A DNA stretch of 58,897 nucleotides. It comes from Ruminococcus sp. GTDB lineage: Bacteria > Bacillota > Clostridia > Oscillospirales > Acutalibacteraceae. A model generated the notes under the pieces. The model searched no databases and was not told the origin of the DNA. It worked only from the letters and a program-made list of their open reading frames with translations. The position numbers were made by a program, and so were the translations under genes. Where the stretch lies: the NCBI GenBank assembly GCA_022779485.1, contig JALFTC010000024.1, positions 1 to 58,897 on the forward strand, read 5' to 3'. Positions 29,090-37,791 of the stretch are shown here, in pieces; position 1 is the first letter of the stretch, and the number at the start of each line of letters is the position of its first letter.

Positions 29090-29383
29090 ATGAATTGTAG
29101 TTTTTTTGAGTTAAGACGAAAAGAGGTTATAAACCGAGCCAACGGTTGTCGCATAGGTTTTGTGGATGACCTTGAGATTGATACAGAGTGTGCAAGGCTA
29201 AAAGCCTTAATCATCTACGGTGGTTTTAGGTGCTTTGGGCTTTTTGGCAGAAAGAACGATTATATAATTCCTTGGAAGAATATTGGGCTTATCGGAGAAG
29301 ATACAATACTTGTAGATTGGGAAATCCCAACCCCGGCACCGAAAAAATTTTTCGGAGGACACAAACGCAGAAGACATAATTAG
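29090..29383 (+). CDS. YlmC/YmxH family PRC-barrel sporulation protein
   Basis: A 97-residue protein of the YlmC/YmxH family with one PRC-barrel domain. The pattern FELRRKEVINRANGCRIGFVDDLEID, ALIIYGG and IIPWKNIGLIGEDTILVDW matches it. Members are induced in sporulation in several Firmicutes; the molecular role is not known. The Pro/Lys/Arg-rich tail is a local addition. The start at 29090 follows GGAGG, whereas an ATG 18 bp upstream lacks a good site. Confidence 0.8.
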   Translation: MNCSFFELRRKEVINRANGCRIGFVDDLEIDTECARLKALIIYGGFRCFGLFGRKNDYIIPWKNIGLIGEDTILVDWEIPTPAPKKFFGGHKRRRHN

Positions 29384-29414
29384 GAAAATATCATTACAAA
29401 ACATAAATTGTGTA

Positions 29415-29450
29415 TTTTGCACACTAAATCACTACATATATTGTGCAAAA
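29415..29450. promoter_or_regulatory. Dyad TTTTGCACA-N18-TGTGCAAAA upstream of the SleB-like gene
   Basis: A perfect 9-bp inverted repeat (29415-29423 and 29442-29450) ends 5 bp before the -35 box of the next promoter. The position suits an activator or repressor site. The binding protein is unknown. Confidence 0.5.
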
Positions 29451-29455
29451 CTCCG

Positions 29456-29484
29456 TTGAAAAAAGAAAAATAAAGTAATATAAT
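29456..29484 (+). promoter_or_regulatory. Sigma-A-type promoter of the SleB-like gene
   Basis: TTGAAA (29456-29461), 17-bp spacer, TATAAT (29479-29484). Confidence 0.7.
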
Positions 29485-29525
29485 TATATGAGAATGTTTT
29501 TTTACTTAATAACAGAGGAATTATA

Positions 29526-30398
29526 ATGAGTAAATCAGTAAGAACTAAAATTCTAATATTTTTCTTGGTGGCATTCATTGCGTTAACTCCTATGGCTGTT
29601 CTGTATCCAAGGGTTACAGCACTTACAGATTACGCCTACGAGGACGAAAAGGGTAATCTTGAAGATCCTGTTTATGATGAATATTCAGGAATGGGTTACG
29701 GAAATGCATTTGATATGTTTGGGGAATTAACCACTCCCGAAACAACAGAGCAACTTAACACAACAACAACCCAGTCAGCTACAAAGGAATATCAGGTTGC
29801 AGTAAAGAAAAACGAAAGAACTCCCACAGAGCCGGGCTCAAAGGAAGTTATTTCAACCACCAAAAGTATATTTGAGGACGGAACTCTGGACTACAACAGC
29901 GTTGGCAAAAACCAAAATATTAAGGGCGAAAAGCTTAGAACCTTGCCAAAGCCCAGTGAAGAGTCAAAGAACAGTCAGCTTTCTAAGGGTTACCTAATTG
30001 CAATCAAAAATCCCGACCCAAACTACAAGTATAACGGAAAAGCTGTTGAAATGACAGAAAAGGATTTGGATATTGCCGAAAGGCTTGTAATGGGCGAAGC
30101 CGGTACAATGGGATTTTACGGATGTTGTCTTGTTGCACAGGCAATCAGGGATACATACTATTACGGGAACTTTAAGTCCATAAATGCAGTGCGTATAGGC
30201 TATGGCTATGACGGAAGTATTAAGCATAAGCCTAATGCTGCTGCCCGTAAGGCTGTAAAGTATATCCTTAAACAGGGGAATTCTGCAATTCAGCACAGAA
30301 TTCTCTACTTCTACAACCCAAGATTATGCGTAAGCAAATGGCACGAATCAAGGGATTATCTTGTTACATACAAGGATGTACGATTTTTTGATAAATAA
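29526..30398 (+). CDS. SleB-like cell wall hydrolase
   Basis: A 290-residue exported protein. An N-terminal signal anchor (about 9-27) is followed by a long Thr/Ser/Lys-rich linker (to about 180) and a C-terminal Hydrolase_2-type domain. The latter has the catalytic Glu in RLVMGEAG (about 190-197) and the paired ACCLVAQAIRDTYYY-like helix and WHESRDYLV segments. SleB-type lytic transglycosylases cleave spore cortex peptidoglycan, but vegetative relatives exist. With a sigma-A-type promoter this one need not be a spore enzyme. It is a single-gene unit. Confidence 0.75.
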   Translation: MSKSVRTKILIFFLVAFIALTPMAVLYPRVTALTDYAYEDEKGNLEDPVYDEYSGMGYGNAFDMFGELTTPETTEQLNTTTTQSATKEYQVAVKKNERTPTEPGSKEVISTTKSIFEDGTLDYNSVGKNQNIKGEKLRTLPKPSEESKNSQLSKGYLIAIKNPDPNYKYNGKAVEMTEKDLDIAERLVMGEAGTMGFYGCCLVAQAIRDTYYYGNFKSINAVRIGYGYDGSIKHKPNAAARKAVKYILKQGNSAIQHRILYFYNPRLCVSKWHESRDYLVTYKDVRFFDK

Positions 30399-30416
30399 AT
30401 CCATAAAAAATTACAG

Positions 30417-30457
30417 AAAATCAGGTGTTTTTCTCAATAAAACACTTGATTTTTTTC
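30417..30457 (+). terminator. Terminator after the SleB-like gene
   Basis: AAAATCAGGTGTTT (30417-30430) pairs with AAACACTTGATTTT (30440-30453) with one G-U, followed by a T run. It overlaps the rpsB -35 box. Confidence 0.85.
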
Positions 30458-30474
30458 CTTTTATATGGTAAAAT
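30446..30474 (+). promoter_or_regulatory. Sigma-A-type promoter of rpsB
   Basis: TTGATT (30446-30451), 17-bp spacer, TAAAAT (30469-30474). The -35 box sits in the 3' arm of the preceding terminator. Confidence 0.7.
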
Positions 30475-30481
30475 GCAGATT

Positions 30482-30574
30482 GCATTACGCACGTAGGTGC
30501 TAATTGCCATGGTGAGTAAATCTACTTCGGCGATTAAATCAATAACACCTGCGGAGGATTTAACCTTAAGGAGG
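30482..30574 (+). promoter_or_regulatory. Candidate structured leader of rpsB
   Basis: The about 108-nt leader between promoter and ATG can fold in two ways. AGGTGCTAATTG (30495-30506) pairs with CAATAACACCT (30540-30550) apart from a mismatch and a bulge. TTAAATC (30534-30540) can pair perfectly with GATTTAA (30557-30563), just before the ribosome binding site AAGGAGG. Autoregulation by S2 is a known theme for rpsB, but this element is not assigned to a known class. Confidence 0.45.
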
Positions 30575-30582
30575 AACAAAAA

Positions 30583-31320
30583 ATGGCAGTAGTTTCAATG
30601 AAACAGCTATTAGAGGCTGGTGTTCACTTTGGTCACCAGACAAGAAGATGGAACCCTAAGATGGCAGAGTACATCTTCACAGAAAGAAACGGTATCTACA
30701 TTATTGATTTGCAGAAAACCGTAAAGAAGCTTGACGAGGCTTATAACTTCGTTAAGGAAATTTCAACTGAAGGCAAGAGCGTTCTCTTTGTTGGTACAAA
30801 GAAGCAGGCTCAGGAGTCAGTTAAGGAAGAGGCTTTAAGAGCAGGTGCTTTCTATGTTAACGCAAGATGGCTCGGCGGTATGATGACAAACTTCACAACA
30901 ATCAGAAGAAGAGTTGCAAGACTTAAGCAGCTCCGTGCTATGGAAGAAGACGGTACATTCGAGCTTCTCCCAAAGAAGGAAGTTATCAAGCTCAACCTTG
31001 AAATTGAAAAGCTCGAAAAGTTCCTTGGCGGTATCAAAGAGATGGAAGAACTCCCGGGATGTCTTTTCATCATTGATCCAAGAAAAGAAAGAATTGCAGT
31101 AGCAGAGGCTAAGAAGTTGAATATTCCTATCGTTGCTATTGTTGATACAAACTGTGACCCTGACGAGATTGACTATGTTATCCCCGGTAACGACGACGCT
31201 ATCCGTGCAGTAAAGCTTATTGCAGGTGCTATGGCTAACGCTGTTATCGAAGGTAGAGAAGGTCAGATGGGTGCTGCTGAAGTTACTGAAGAAGAACCGG
31301 CAGAAGAAACAGAAGAATAA
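30583..31320 (+). CDS. rpsB: 30S ribosomal protein S2
   Basis: A 245-residue S2, which binds the back of the 30S head with S1. The N-terminal [19 protein letters not shown] and the central [23 protein letters not shown] segment (here VNARWLGG) are diagnostic, as is [23 protein letters not shown] Glu-rich tail closes it. AAGGAGG lies 8 nt before the start. It is first in the long rpsB-tsf cluster. Confidence 0.97.
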   Translation: MAVVSMKQLLEAGVHFGHQTRRWNPKMAEYIFTERNGIYIIDLQKTVKKLDEAYNFVKEISTEGKSVLFVGTKKQAQESVKEEALRAGAFYVNARWLGGMMTNFTTIRRRVARLKQLRAMEEDGTFELLPKKEVIKLNLEIEKLEKFLGGIKEMEELPGCLFIIDPRKERIAVAEAKKLNIPIVAIVDTNCDPDEIDYVIPGNDDAIRAVKLIAGAMANAVIEGREGQMGAAEVTEEEPAEETEE

Positions 31321-31350
31321 TTGAATATAACTTTTGAGAGGATGATATAA

Positions 31351-32262
31351 ATGGCATCATTTACAGCTAAAGATGTTAAGGCTTTAAGAGAACAGACCGG
31401 TTGCGGTATGATGGACTGCAAAAAGGCACTTGTTGAAGCAGACGGAGATATGGACAAGGCTGTTGACTTTTTAAGAGAACAGGGTCTTGCAAAGCAGGCT
31501 AAAAAGGCAAGCAGAATTGCAGCCGAGGGTATGGCTTACGCTATGACTTCCGACGACCTTAAGAAGGGCGTTGTTATCGAAGTTAACGCAGAAACAGACT
31601 TTGTTGCAAAGAACGCAGACTTCCAGGCTTTTGTAAAGACTTGTGCACAGACAGTTATGGACAATGCTCCTGCTGATGTAGAGGCACTTCTTGCTTGCAA
31701 GGCAAGTGGCAGTGACAAGACTGTTGCAGAGCTTCTTCAGGAGAAGGTTCTCGTTATAGGCGAAAACATTCAGCTTCGTCGTTTCAAGATGATGGAGGGC
31801 GCTTGTGTAGCATATGTTCACGCAGGCGGTGTTATCGGTGTTCTTGTTAACTTCGATACAGACCTTGCTGACAAGCCTGAGTTTGTAACATACGGTAAGG
31901 ATATTGCAATGCAGATTGCAGCTCTTAACACACCTTACCTTAAGGCAGAGGATGTTCCTGCTGATGTTCTTGAGCACGAAAAGGAAATTATGAAGGCTGA
32001 GGTTATCAATTCAGGTAAGCCTGAGGCAATCGCAGACAAGATTGTTATGGGTAAGATTGGTAAGTACTACAAGGAGAACTGCCTCCTTGAACAGGCTTTC
32101 GTTAAGGAAAACAAGATTTCCGTTCAGCAGTACACAAACAATACTGCTAAAGAGCTTGGCGGTTCTATCGCAATCAAGGAATTTGTTCGTTTTGAAAAGG
32201 GCGAAGGTATTGAAAAGCGTCAGGACGATTTTGCAGCAGAAGTTGCAAGTATGACAAAATAA
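31351..32262 (+). CDS. tsf: Elongation factor Ts
   Basis: A 303-residue EF-Ts, the nucleotide exchange factor for EF-Tu. The N-terminal UBA-like domain with LREQTGCGMMDCKKAL and the core motif VIEVNAETDFVAKNADF are intact, followed by the two subdomains and the C-terminal module. It lies 30 bp after rpsB and is preceded by GAGGATGA. A terminator separates it from pyrH. Confidence 0.97.
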   Translation: MASFTAKDVKALREQTGCGMMDCKKALVEADGDMDKAVDFLREQGLAKQAKKASRIAAEGMAYAMTSDDLKKGVVIEVNAETDFVAKNADFQAFVKTCAQTVMDNAPADVEALLACKASGSDKTVAELLQEKVLVIGENIQLRRFKMMEGACVAYVHAGGVIGVLVNFDTDLADKPEFVTYGKDIAMQIAALNTPYLKAEDVPADVLEHEKEIMKAEVINSGKPEAIADKIVMGKIGKYYKENCLLEQAFVKENKISVQQYTNNTAKELGGSIAIKEFVRFEKGEGIEKRQDDFAAEVASMTK

Positions 32263-32280
32263 TTTACTTTTAAATTATTC

Positions 32281-32311
32281 AGAGCTATCTCGTAAGAGGT
32301 AGCTCTTTTTT
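32281..32311 (+). terminator. Rho-independent terminator after tsf
   Basis: AGAGCTATCT (32281-32290) pairs with AGGTAGCTCT (32297-32306) with one G-U, followed by a T run. Confidence 0.85.
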
Positions 32312-32343
32312 GCATAAAAATTTTTAAATTTCTTTTCTATTCC

Positions 32344-32372
32344 TTTACAAAGTACCACATATAGTGTATTAT
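32344..32372 (+). promoter_or_regulatory. Sigma-A-type promoter of pyrH and the downstream cluster
   Basis: TTTACA (32344-32349), 17-bp spacer, TATTAT (32367-32372). It probably serves pyrH through polC, as no other clear promoter or terminator is seen in that run. Confidence 0.6.
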
Positions 32373-32415
32373 TAATGTGTATAAAGATATATATTATGGA
32401 TAGGAGTGTACAAAA

Positions 32416-33120
32416 ATGGATAAGAAATATAAAAGAGTATTGCTTAAGCTTTCAGGCGAATCCCTCGCCGGAGAAGAAAAGAAAGGAATCAATTTTGACA
32501 TTGTTGAGTCCTTTTGCAATGCTATCAAAAAATGCGTTGACGACGGAGTACAGGTTGCTATCGTTGTAGGCGGAGGTAATTTCTGGCGTGGAAGAAGCTC
32601 AGGAAAGATGGATAGAACAAGAGCAGACCATATGGGTATGCTTGCCACAGCAATTAACGCCCTTGGTGTGGGCGATACGCTTGAACAGGCAGGTGTTGAT
32701 GTTCGTGTTATGACAGCTATCTCTATGCCACAGGTTGCTGAACCATACATCAGAAACAGAGCAGTTCGCCACCTTGAAAAGGGCAGAGTTGTAATCTTCG
32801 GTTGCGGAACTGGTAATCCTTTCTTCAGCACAGATACTGCTGCAGCTTTGCGTGCAGTTGAGATTGATGCCGACATTATAATGAAGGCAACTATGGTTGA
32901 CGGTGTTTACGACAGCGATCCTAAGAAAAATCCTGATGCAAAGCGTTACGACAGAGTATCCTTTGACGAAGTTCTTGCCAAAAATCTTGCAGTTATGGAC
33001 AGCACAGCAGCTTCTCTTTGTAAGGATAACAATATGCCTATTCTTGTATTCAGCGTTGACGAACCAATGAACATATATAAAGCCGTGTGCGGAGAAAATA
33101 TCGGCACAGTTTGCGGTTAA
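32416..33120 (+). CDS. pyrH: UMP kinase
   Basis: A 234-residue hexameric UMP kinase of the amino-acid kinase fold, which makes UDP for RNA, DNA and cell-wall precursors. The N-terminal [24 protein letters not shown], and [21 protein letters not shown] segments are all typical. TAGGAG precedes the ATG. The gene starts a run with frr, uppS, cdsA, dxr, rseP, ispG and polC with gaps of 1-14 bp. Confidence 0.96.
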   Translation: MDKKYKRVLLKLSGESLAGEEKKGINFDIVESFCNAIKKCVDDGVQVAIVVGGGNFWRGRSSGKMDRTRADHMGMLATAINALGVGDTLEQAGVDVRVMTAISMPQVAEPYIRNRAVRHLEKGRVVIFGCGTGNPFFSTDTAAALRAVEIDADIIMKATMVDGVYDSDPKKNPDAKRYDRVSFDEVLAKNLAVMDSTAASLCKDNNMPILVFSVDEPMNIYKAVCGENIGTVCG

Positions 33121-33134
33121 TTACGGAGGATAAT

Positions 33135-33689
33135 ATGAAAAATGTAATTGATAAAACAAAAGAAAAAATGCACAGAAGAATTGAACATCTTGAGTCGGAG
33201 TATGCCTCAATCCGTGCAGGCAGAGCCAATCCCGGAGTTCTTGATAAGGTAACCGTTAACTACTACGGAACTCCTACTCCTGTAAATCAGGTTGCCGCTG
33301 TTTCTGTTACAGAGGCAAGAACACTTGTTGTTCAGCCTTGGGATGTTTCTCTTTTAAAGGAACTTGAGAGGGCAATTCAGATGTCAGATATAGGCATTAA
33401 CCCTCAAAATGACGGTAAGGTGCTAAGACTTATCTTCCCACCTCTTACAGAGGAGAGAAGAAAGGACATCGTTAAGGATGTAAACAAAATGGCAGAGGAC
33501 ACAAAGGTACAAATCCGTAATGCCCGCCGTGAAGCTATTGAAAAAATCAAGGCACTTAAAAAGTCCGGAGAAATCACCGAGGACGACCAAAAAGACGGTG
33601 AAAAGAAAATTCAGGATATTACAGACAAGTGTGCAAAGGAAGTAGATGCACTGTCAAGTAAAAAGCAAAAGGAAATTATGGCAATCTAA
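33135..33689 (+). CDS. frr: Ribosome recycling factor
   Basis: A 184-residue RRF, which with EF-G splits the post-termination ribosome. The motif RAGRANPGVLDKVTVNYYGTPTPVNQVA and the C-terminal KVQIRNARREAIEKIKALKKSGEI are typical. The start at 33135 is chosen because GGAGG lies 7 nt upstream. A longer frame would begin inside pyrH. Confidence 0.96.
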   Translation: MKNVIDKTKEKMHRRIEHLESEYASIRAGRANPGVLDKVTVNYYGTPTPVNQVAAVSVTEARTLVVQPWDVSLLKELERAIQMSDIGINPQNDGKVLRLIFPPLTEERRKDIVKDVNKMAEDTKVQIRNARREAIEKIKALKKSGEITEDDQKDGEKKIQDITDKCAKEVDALSSKKQKEIMAI

Positions 33690-33690
33690 A

Positions 33691-34431
33691 ATGGCTATCT
33701 TCAAAAAGAAACAAAATTTATCAATAGACAACATAGTACTTCCAAATCATGTGGGCATAATTATGGACGGTAACGGTCGCTGGGCAAAGAAAAGGGGGTT
33801 GCCCAGAAGTGCCGGTCATTCTGCTGGTGCAAAGAATTTCAGGAAAATCATCCGCTATTGCAGTGACATCGGCATTAAGTACCTTACAATGTATGCCTTT
33901 TCCACCGAAAACTGGAAGCGTCCAAAAGAAGAAGTAGATGCCCTTATGAAACTTTTCAAGCAGTATCTTGAGGAAGCACTTAGGGACTTTCAGGACGACA
34001 CAATCAAGCTTAAATTCATTGGTGACATAACAGGTTTTTCTCCTGAAATTCAAAGTCTTATGATTGATGCACAGGAGGGTAGCAAGGACAGGGACGGTAT
34101 GGTTCTTAACCTTGCTATGAACTATGGCGGTCGTGACGAGCTTGTTATGGCGACAAAGTCTATTGCAGAAAGGGTTAAGTCGGGCGAAATCAAAGTTGAG
34201 GATATTGACGAAAAGTTGATTTCAGACAGCATCTACACTGCCGGTCAGCCTGACCCTGACTTAATTATCAGACCCTCCGGTGAATACCGTACATCCAATT
34301 TCTTATTGTGGCAGTCTGCATATGCAGAATATGTGATTATGGATAAATTGTGGCCTGATTTTAATTTTGACGATATGAATTACGCTCTCATAGAATACGC
34401 AAAACGCAATCGCCGTTTTGGAGGGGTATAG
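33691..34431 (+). CDS. uppS: Isoprenyl transferase (undecaprenyl diphosphate synthase)
   Basis: A 246-residue cis-prenyltransferase that makes the C55 lipid carrier for peptidoglycan synthesis. The catalytic HVGIIMDGNGRWAKKRGLPR segment, TMYAFSTENWKRP, and the C-terminal DLIIRPSGEYRTSNFLLWQSAYAE are diagnostic. It starts one base after the frr stop. An ATG 45 bp upstream would lie inside frr and add a basic tail; the site at 33691 is preferred. Confidence 0.95.
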   Translation: MAIFKKKQNLSIDNIVLPNHVGIIMDGNGRWAKKRGLPRSAGHSAGAKNFRKIIRYCSDIGIKYLTMYAFSTENWKRPKEEVDALMKLFKQYLEEALRDFQDDTIKLKFIGDITGFSPEIQSLMIDAQEGSKDRDGMVLNLAMNYGGRDELVMATKSIAERVKSGEIKVEDIDEKLISDSIYTAGQPDPDLIIRPSGEYRTSNFLLWQSAYAEYVIMDKLWPDFNFDDMNYALIEYAKRNRRFGGV

Positions 34432-34440
34432 GGGGAAATT

Positions 34441-35259
34441 ATGAAAACAAGAGTTATCACTTCAGCAGTTGGCATACCGGCAATTATTATAGTTTTGTTG
34501 CTTAGTCAGTTTATTACACCTTTCATAACAACAGTTATTTTGTCTTTACTTACAGTTCTTATGGTAAGCGAAGTTCTTTTGGCAAAAAAATTGTTAAATG
34601 ATTTCAGGATAAGCGGAATTTGTCTTGCTTATGCTTTTGCAATGCCAATGGTTTCATTTACAAAGTTTTGGTTCCTTCCATTCTTTGTTTTTTCCGTTGC
34701 ACTTTTAGCGGTTATGGTATTTTTCCACGAAACCGTTAAGCTTTCAAATATAGCATATTCCTTTTTCACAACTGTTGTAATTTCAACAGGTATTGCGTCA
34801 ATCACAAATATGATGACTACATATCCTGATTATTGCGCTTTCTATGCCGTTCTTGCAATCGGTATTCCTTGGGTTGCAGATGCAGGTGCATATTTCGCCG
34901 GTGTAAAGCTTGGTAAACGGAAATTATGTCCGAAAATCAGTCCCAAAAAGACTGTTGAGGGTGCTATCGGCGGACTTTTAGCCGGAGTGTTGGGCACACT
35001 TATTATTGGATTTATATTTGATTTTATATTCGGATATACATATGTAAATTACATTGCCCTTATGATAATCGGATTTATCAATGCACCCCTTTCTATGCTT
35101 GGTGACCTTGGTTTTTCAATCATTAAGCGAAATCTTGGCATTAAGGACTACGGCAGCATCATCCCCGGTCACGGCGGAATGCTTGACAGATTTGACAGCG
35201 TTGTAATTACTGCTCCTCTTGTTTATATAGTATCCTTGTTCACCATTATAATTCTGTAA
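34441..35259 (+). CDS. cdsA: Phosphatidate cytidylyltransferase
   Basis: A 272-residue polytopic membrane enzyme that makes CDP-diacylglycerol from phosphatidate and CTP. About eight spans are predicted. The C-terminal signature SMLGDLGFSIIKRNLGIKDYGSIIPGHGGMLDRFDS is complete. It starts 9 bp after uppS, next to GGGGG. It uses the product of the plsC reaction encoded at 6.6 kb. Confidence 0.95.
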   Translation: MKTRVITSAVGIPAIIIVLLLSQFITPFITTVILSLLTVLMVSEVLLAKKLLNDFRISGICLAYAFAMPMVSFTKFWFLPFFVFSVALLAVMVFFHETVKLSNIAYSFFTTVVISTGIASITNMMTTYPDYCAFYAVLAIGIPWVADAGAYFAGVKLGKRKLCPKISPKKTVEGAIGGLLAGVLGTLIIGFIFDFIFGYTYVNYIALMIIGFINAPLSMLGDLGFSIIKRNLGIKDYGSIIPGHGGMLDRFDSVVITAPLVYIVSLFTIIIL

Positions 35260-35268
35260 GAGGTAATT

Positions 35269-36417
35269 ATGGTTAATACACTTTCAATTCTTGGCTCCAC
35301 AGGCTCCATCGGTACGCAAGCCTTAGATGTAGCTCGTAAGCTAAACTTAAATATATGCGCCCTTACTGCATATAGTAATATTGATATTTTAGAACAACAG
35401 GTAAGAGCGTTTAAACCCGCTCTTGCTGTTGTTTTTTCGCAAGAAAAAGCTGAGGAATTAAAAATTAAAATTGCAGATACAAGCACAAAAGTCCTCTGGG
35501 GGATGGATGGTCTTATTGAGGCATCCGTAATTGACAGCGCCGATATGGTGCTAAATTCCCTTGTGGGTATGGTGGGACTTACACCAACCCTAAGTGCAAT
35601 AAATTCCGGCAAGGATGTTGCCCTTGCCAACAAGGAAACCTTGGTTGCAGGCGGAAGTCTTGTGATGGATGCAGTCAAAAGGAACAATGTTCATATGTAC
35701 CCTGTTGACAGCGAACATTCCGCTATTTTCCAATGCTTGCAGGGTATGAACAATAAAAAGGAACTGAAAAAACTGATTTTAACAGCCTCAGGCGGACCTT
35801 TCTTCGGAAAGACAGAAAACGACCTAAAGGATGTAACAGTTAAAGAGGCGCTAAATCATCCCAACTGGTCAATGGGTGCAAAAATCACCATTGATTCAGC
35901 TACTATGATGAACAAAGGGCTTGAAATTATTGAGGCAAGCTGGCTTTTTGATATGCCGGAGGACAAAATTGATGTGGTTGTCCACAGAGAGTCCATTGTC
36001 CACAGTATGATTCAGTTTGTGGACAATTCCGTTATTGCACAGCTTGGTTTGCCGGATATGCGTATTCCTATTCAGTACGCAATAACATATCCAAACAGGT
36101 TTGAAAGTCCTGTTGATGAGCTGGATTTAACAGAGATTACCAATCTTTCATTTTGCAAGCCTGACTACAAAACTTTTAAGTGCCTCAAATCCTGTAAAGA
36201 GGCAATCAATATGGGTGGCAACGCCCCTGCAATAGCAAACGGTGCAAACGAAGTTGCAAACAAGTTTTTCCGTGACGGAAAAATTAAATTTCTTGAAATC
36301 GGTGACCTTGTTTACGAGGCACTGCACAATGTGAAGAAGAATGAGATAAAGAGAGTAGAAGATGTTTTAAATGCGGATAAATCTGCAAGACAGTATGTAT
36401 ATGATGCTGTCAAGTAA
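35269..36417 (+). CDS. dxr: 1-deoxy-D-xylulose 5-phosphate reductoisomerase
   Basis: A 382-residue Dxr, the second MEP-pathway enzyme, using NADPH and a divalent metal. The N-terminal NADPH motif ILGSTGSIGTQALD, ALANKETLVAGG, and VDSEHSAIFQCLQG with the metal-binding Asp and Glu are intact; NHPNWSMGAKITIDSATMMNKGLE follows. The rseP start overlaps the stop by one base (TAATG). Confidence 0.96.
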   Translation: MVNTLSILGSTGSIGTQALDVARKLNLNICALTAYSNIDILEQQVRAFKPALAVVFSQEKAEELKIKIADTSTKVLWGMDGLIEASVIDSADMVLNSLVGMVGLTPTLSAINSGKDVALANKETLVAGGSLVMDAVKRNNVHMYPVDSEHSAIFQCLQGMNNKKELKKLILTASGGPFFGKTENDLKDVTVKEALNHPNWSMGAKITIDSATMMNKGLEIIEASWLFDMPEDKIDVVVHRESIVHSMIQFVDNSVIAQLGLPDMRIPIQYAITYPNRFESPVDELDLTEITNLSFCKPDYKTFKCLKSCKEAINMGGNAPAIANGANEVANKFFRDGKIKFLEIGDLVYEALHNVKKNEIKRVEDVLNADKSARQYVYDAVK

Positions 36418-37787
36418 TGGAGGAGATTAATATTACTTCAGTATTAACAACAATAGCCTTAATTGTAATCGGAGTTTTACTTTTTGAACTGATTATCTTT
36501 ATCCACGAGTTTGGGCACTTTATAACAGCCAAAAAAAGCGGAGTTAAGGTTAACGAATTTTCCCTTGGTATGGGACCAAAGCTTTTTTCCTTTGGAAAAG
36601 GCGAAACAAAGTATTCACTTCGTCTGTTTCCAATAGGAGGCTACTGTGCAATGGAGGGTGAGGATGAAGATTCCCCCGAACCCAGAGCCTTTAATAACGC
36701 AAAAATTTGGAAAAGGATGATAATAATTATAGCCGGTGCTGTAATGAACATTATCCTTGGACTTCTTTTGATGTTTGTAATTGTGGTACAGCAGGAGTCT
36801 TACAGCACCACAACCGTATCCTCATTTCCGTCAACCTCTTATTCAGCCAACAGCGGACTTAAAGCCGGTGATGTGATTAAGGAAATCAACGGTTACGGAA
36901 TTACCACAAGTATGGATTTCAGCTACCCCATATCCACCGCCGAATTAAAGACAGTTAAGGGTGATACCCTTGAGGTTTACAAAGAGGATTGCTGTAATTA
37001 TCTGTACAATATGTCTGCAAAAAATGTACAGGAAAATGCAGACAGTATTTCTGACCGAGATATTGATGCACTAAATAAAATCCTTTTAGAAGGGTCAAGG
37101 AAAATAAATTCGGCTCAGGATAAAACTACTGCAAATAAAATTTATCAGGAATATTATGTAGAAATCAACAGCCTTTTAGGCATAAAGAACTTTGAAATAG
37201 AAGAAATTACGGTAAAGGATACCCGTCAAAGATACACAGCGGATATTTTGGTTGAACGAGCCGGGGAAGAAGTGATGCTTAGTGATGTTCAGTTCTTCAC
37301 CTACACCACAAAGGACGACAAAGAGCCAAAGGTTTCCCTTGACTTTTATGTTGAACAAATGGATAAAACCGTGGGTTCAGTAATCAGCCAGACATTCAAA
37401 CAAACTGTATCTACCTGTAAAATGGTATATGCAAGCCTTGGCGGACTTTTAACAGGAAAATTCGGCTTTAAGGATTTATCAGGTCCGGTGGGAATTGCAT
37501 CAACAGTAACACAGGTTGCTTCAGAAAGCTTGCAAACAGGATTTTTAGATGCAGTCAACAGCATAATTTATGTTATGATGATTATTACCGTCAACTTGGG
37601 ACTTTTCAATATGTTACCTTTCCCGGCACTTGACGGAGGAAGGTTTGTGTTCCTTTTAATCGAGGCAATACGCAGAAAGCCTGTTCCAAGAAAGGCTGAG
37701 GGTGTAGTAAATGCCATTGGAATGGCTCTTCTGATACTCCTCACCATTGTAATTACAGTAAGTGATGTATTTAAGTTAGTAGGGTGA
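36417..37787 (+). CDS. rseP: RseP/YluC-type site-2 metalloprotease
   Basis: A 456-residue intramembrane zinc protease. The active-site motif HEFGH (H30, E31, H34) is in the first span; the second metal site is in NLGLFNMLPFPALDGGRF near the third. A PDZ-like domain starts near residue 130, and an unusually long extracellular insert runs to about 320. Members cut membrane anti-sigma factors or signal peptides; the substrate here is unknown. It is coupled to dxr and lies 4 bp before ispG. Confidence 0.92.
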   Translation: MEEINITSVLTTIALIVIGVLLFELIIFIHEFGHFITAKKSGVKVNEFSLGMGPKLFSFGKGETKYSLRLFPIGGYCAMEGEDEDSPEPRAFNNAKIWKRMIIIIAGAVMNIILGLLLMFVIVVQQESYSTTTVSSFPSTSYSANSGLKAGDVIKEINGYGITTSMDFSYPISTAELKTVKGDTLEVYKEDCCNYLYNMSAKNVQENADSISDRDIDALNKILLEGSRKINSAQDKTTANKIYQEYYVEINSLLGIKNFEIEEITVKDTRQRYTADILVERAGEEVMLSDVQFFTYTTKDDKEPKVSLDFYVEQMDKTVGSVISQTFKQTVSTCKMVYASLGGLLTGKFGFKDLSGPVGIASTVTQVASESLQTGFLDAVNSIIYVMMIITVNLGLFNMLPFPALDGGRFVFLLIEAIRRKPVPRKAEGVVNAIGMALLILLTIVITVSDVFKLVG

Positions 37788-37791
37788 TTTT

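Noticed and set aside
30475..30582. T-box or known riboswitch before rpsB
   Set aside because: No T-box sequence, no terminator/antiterminator pair and no recognised riboswitch core; called only a candidate leader.
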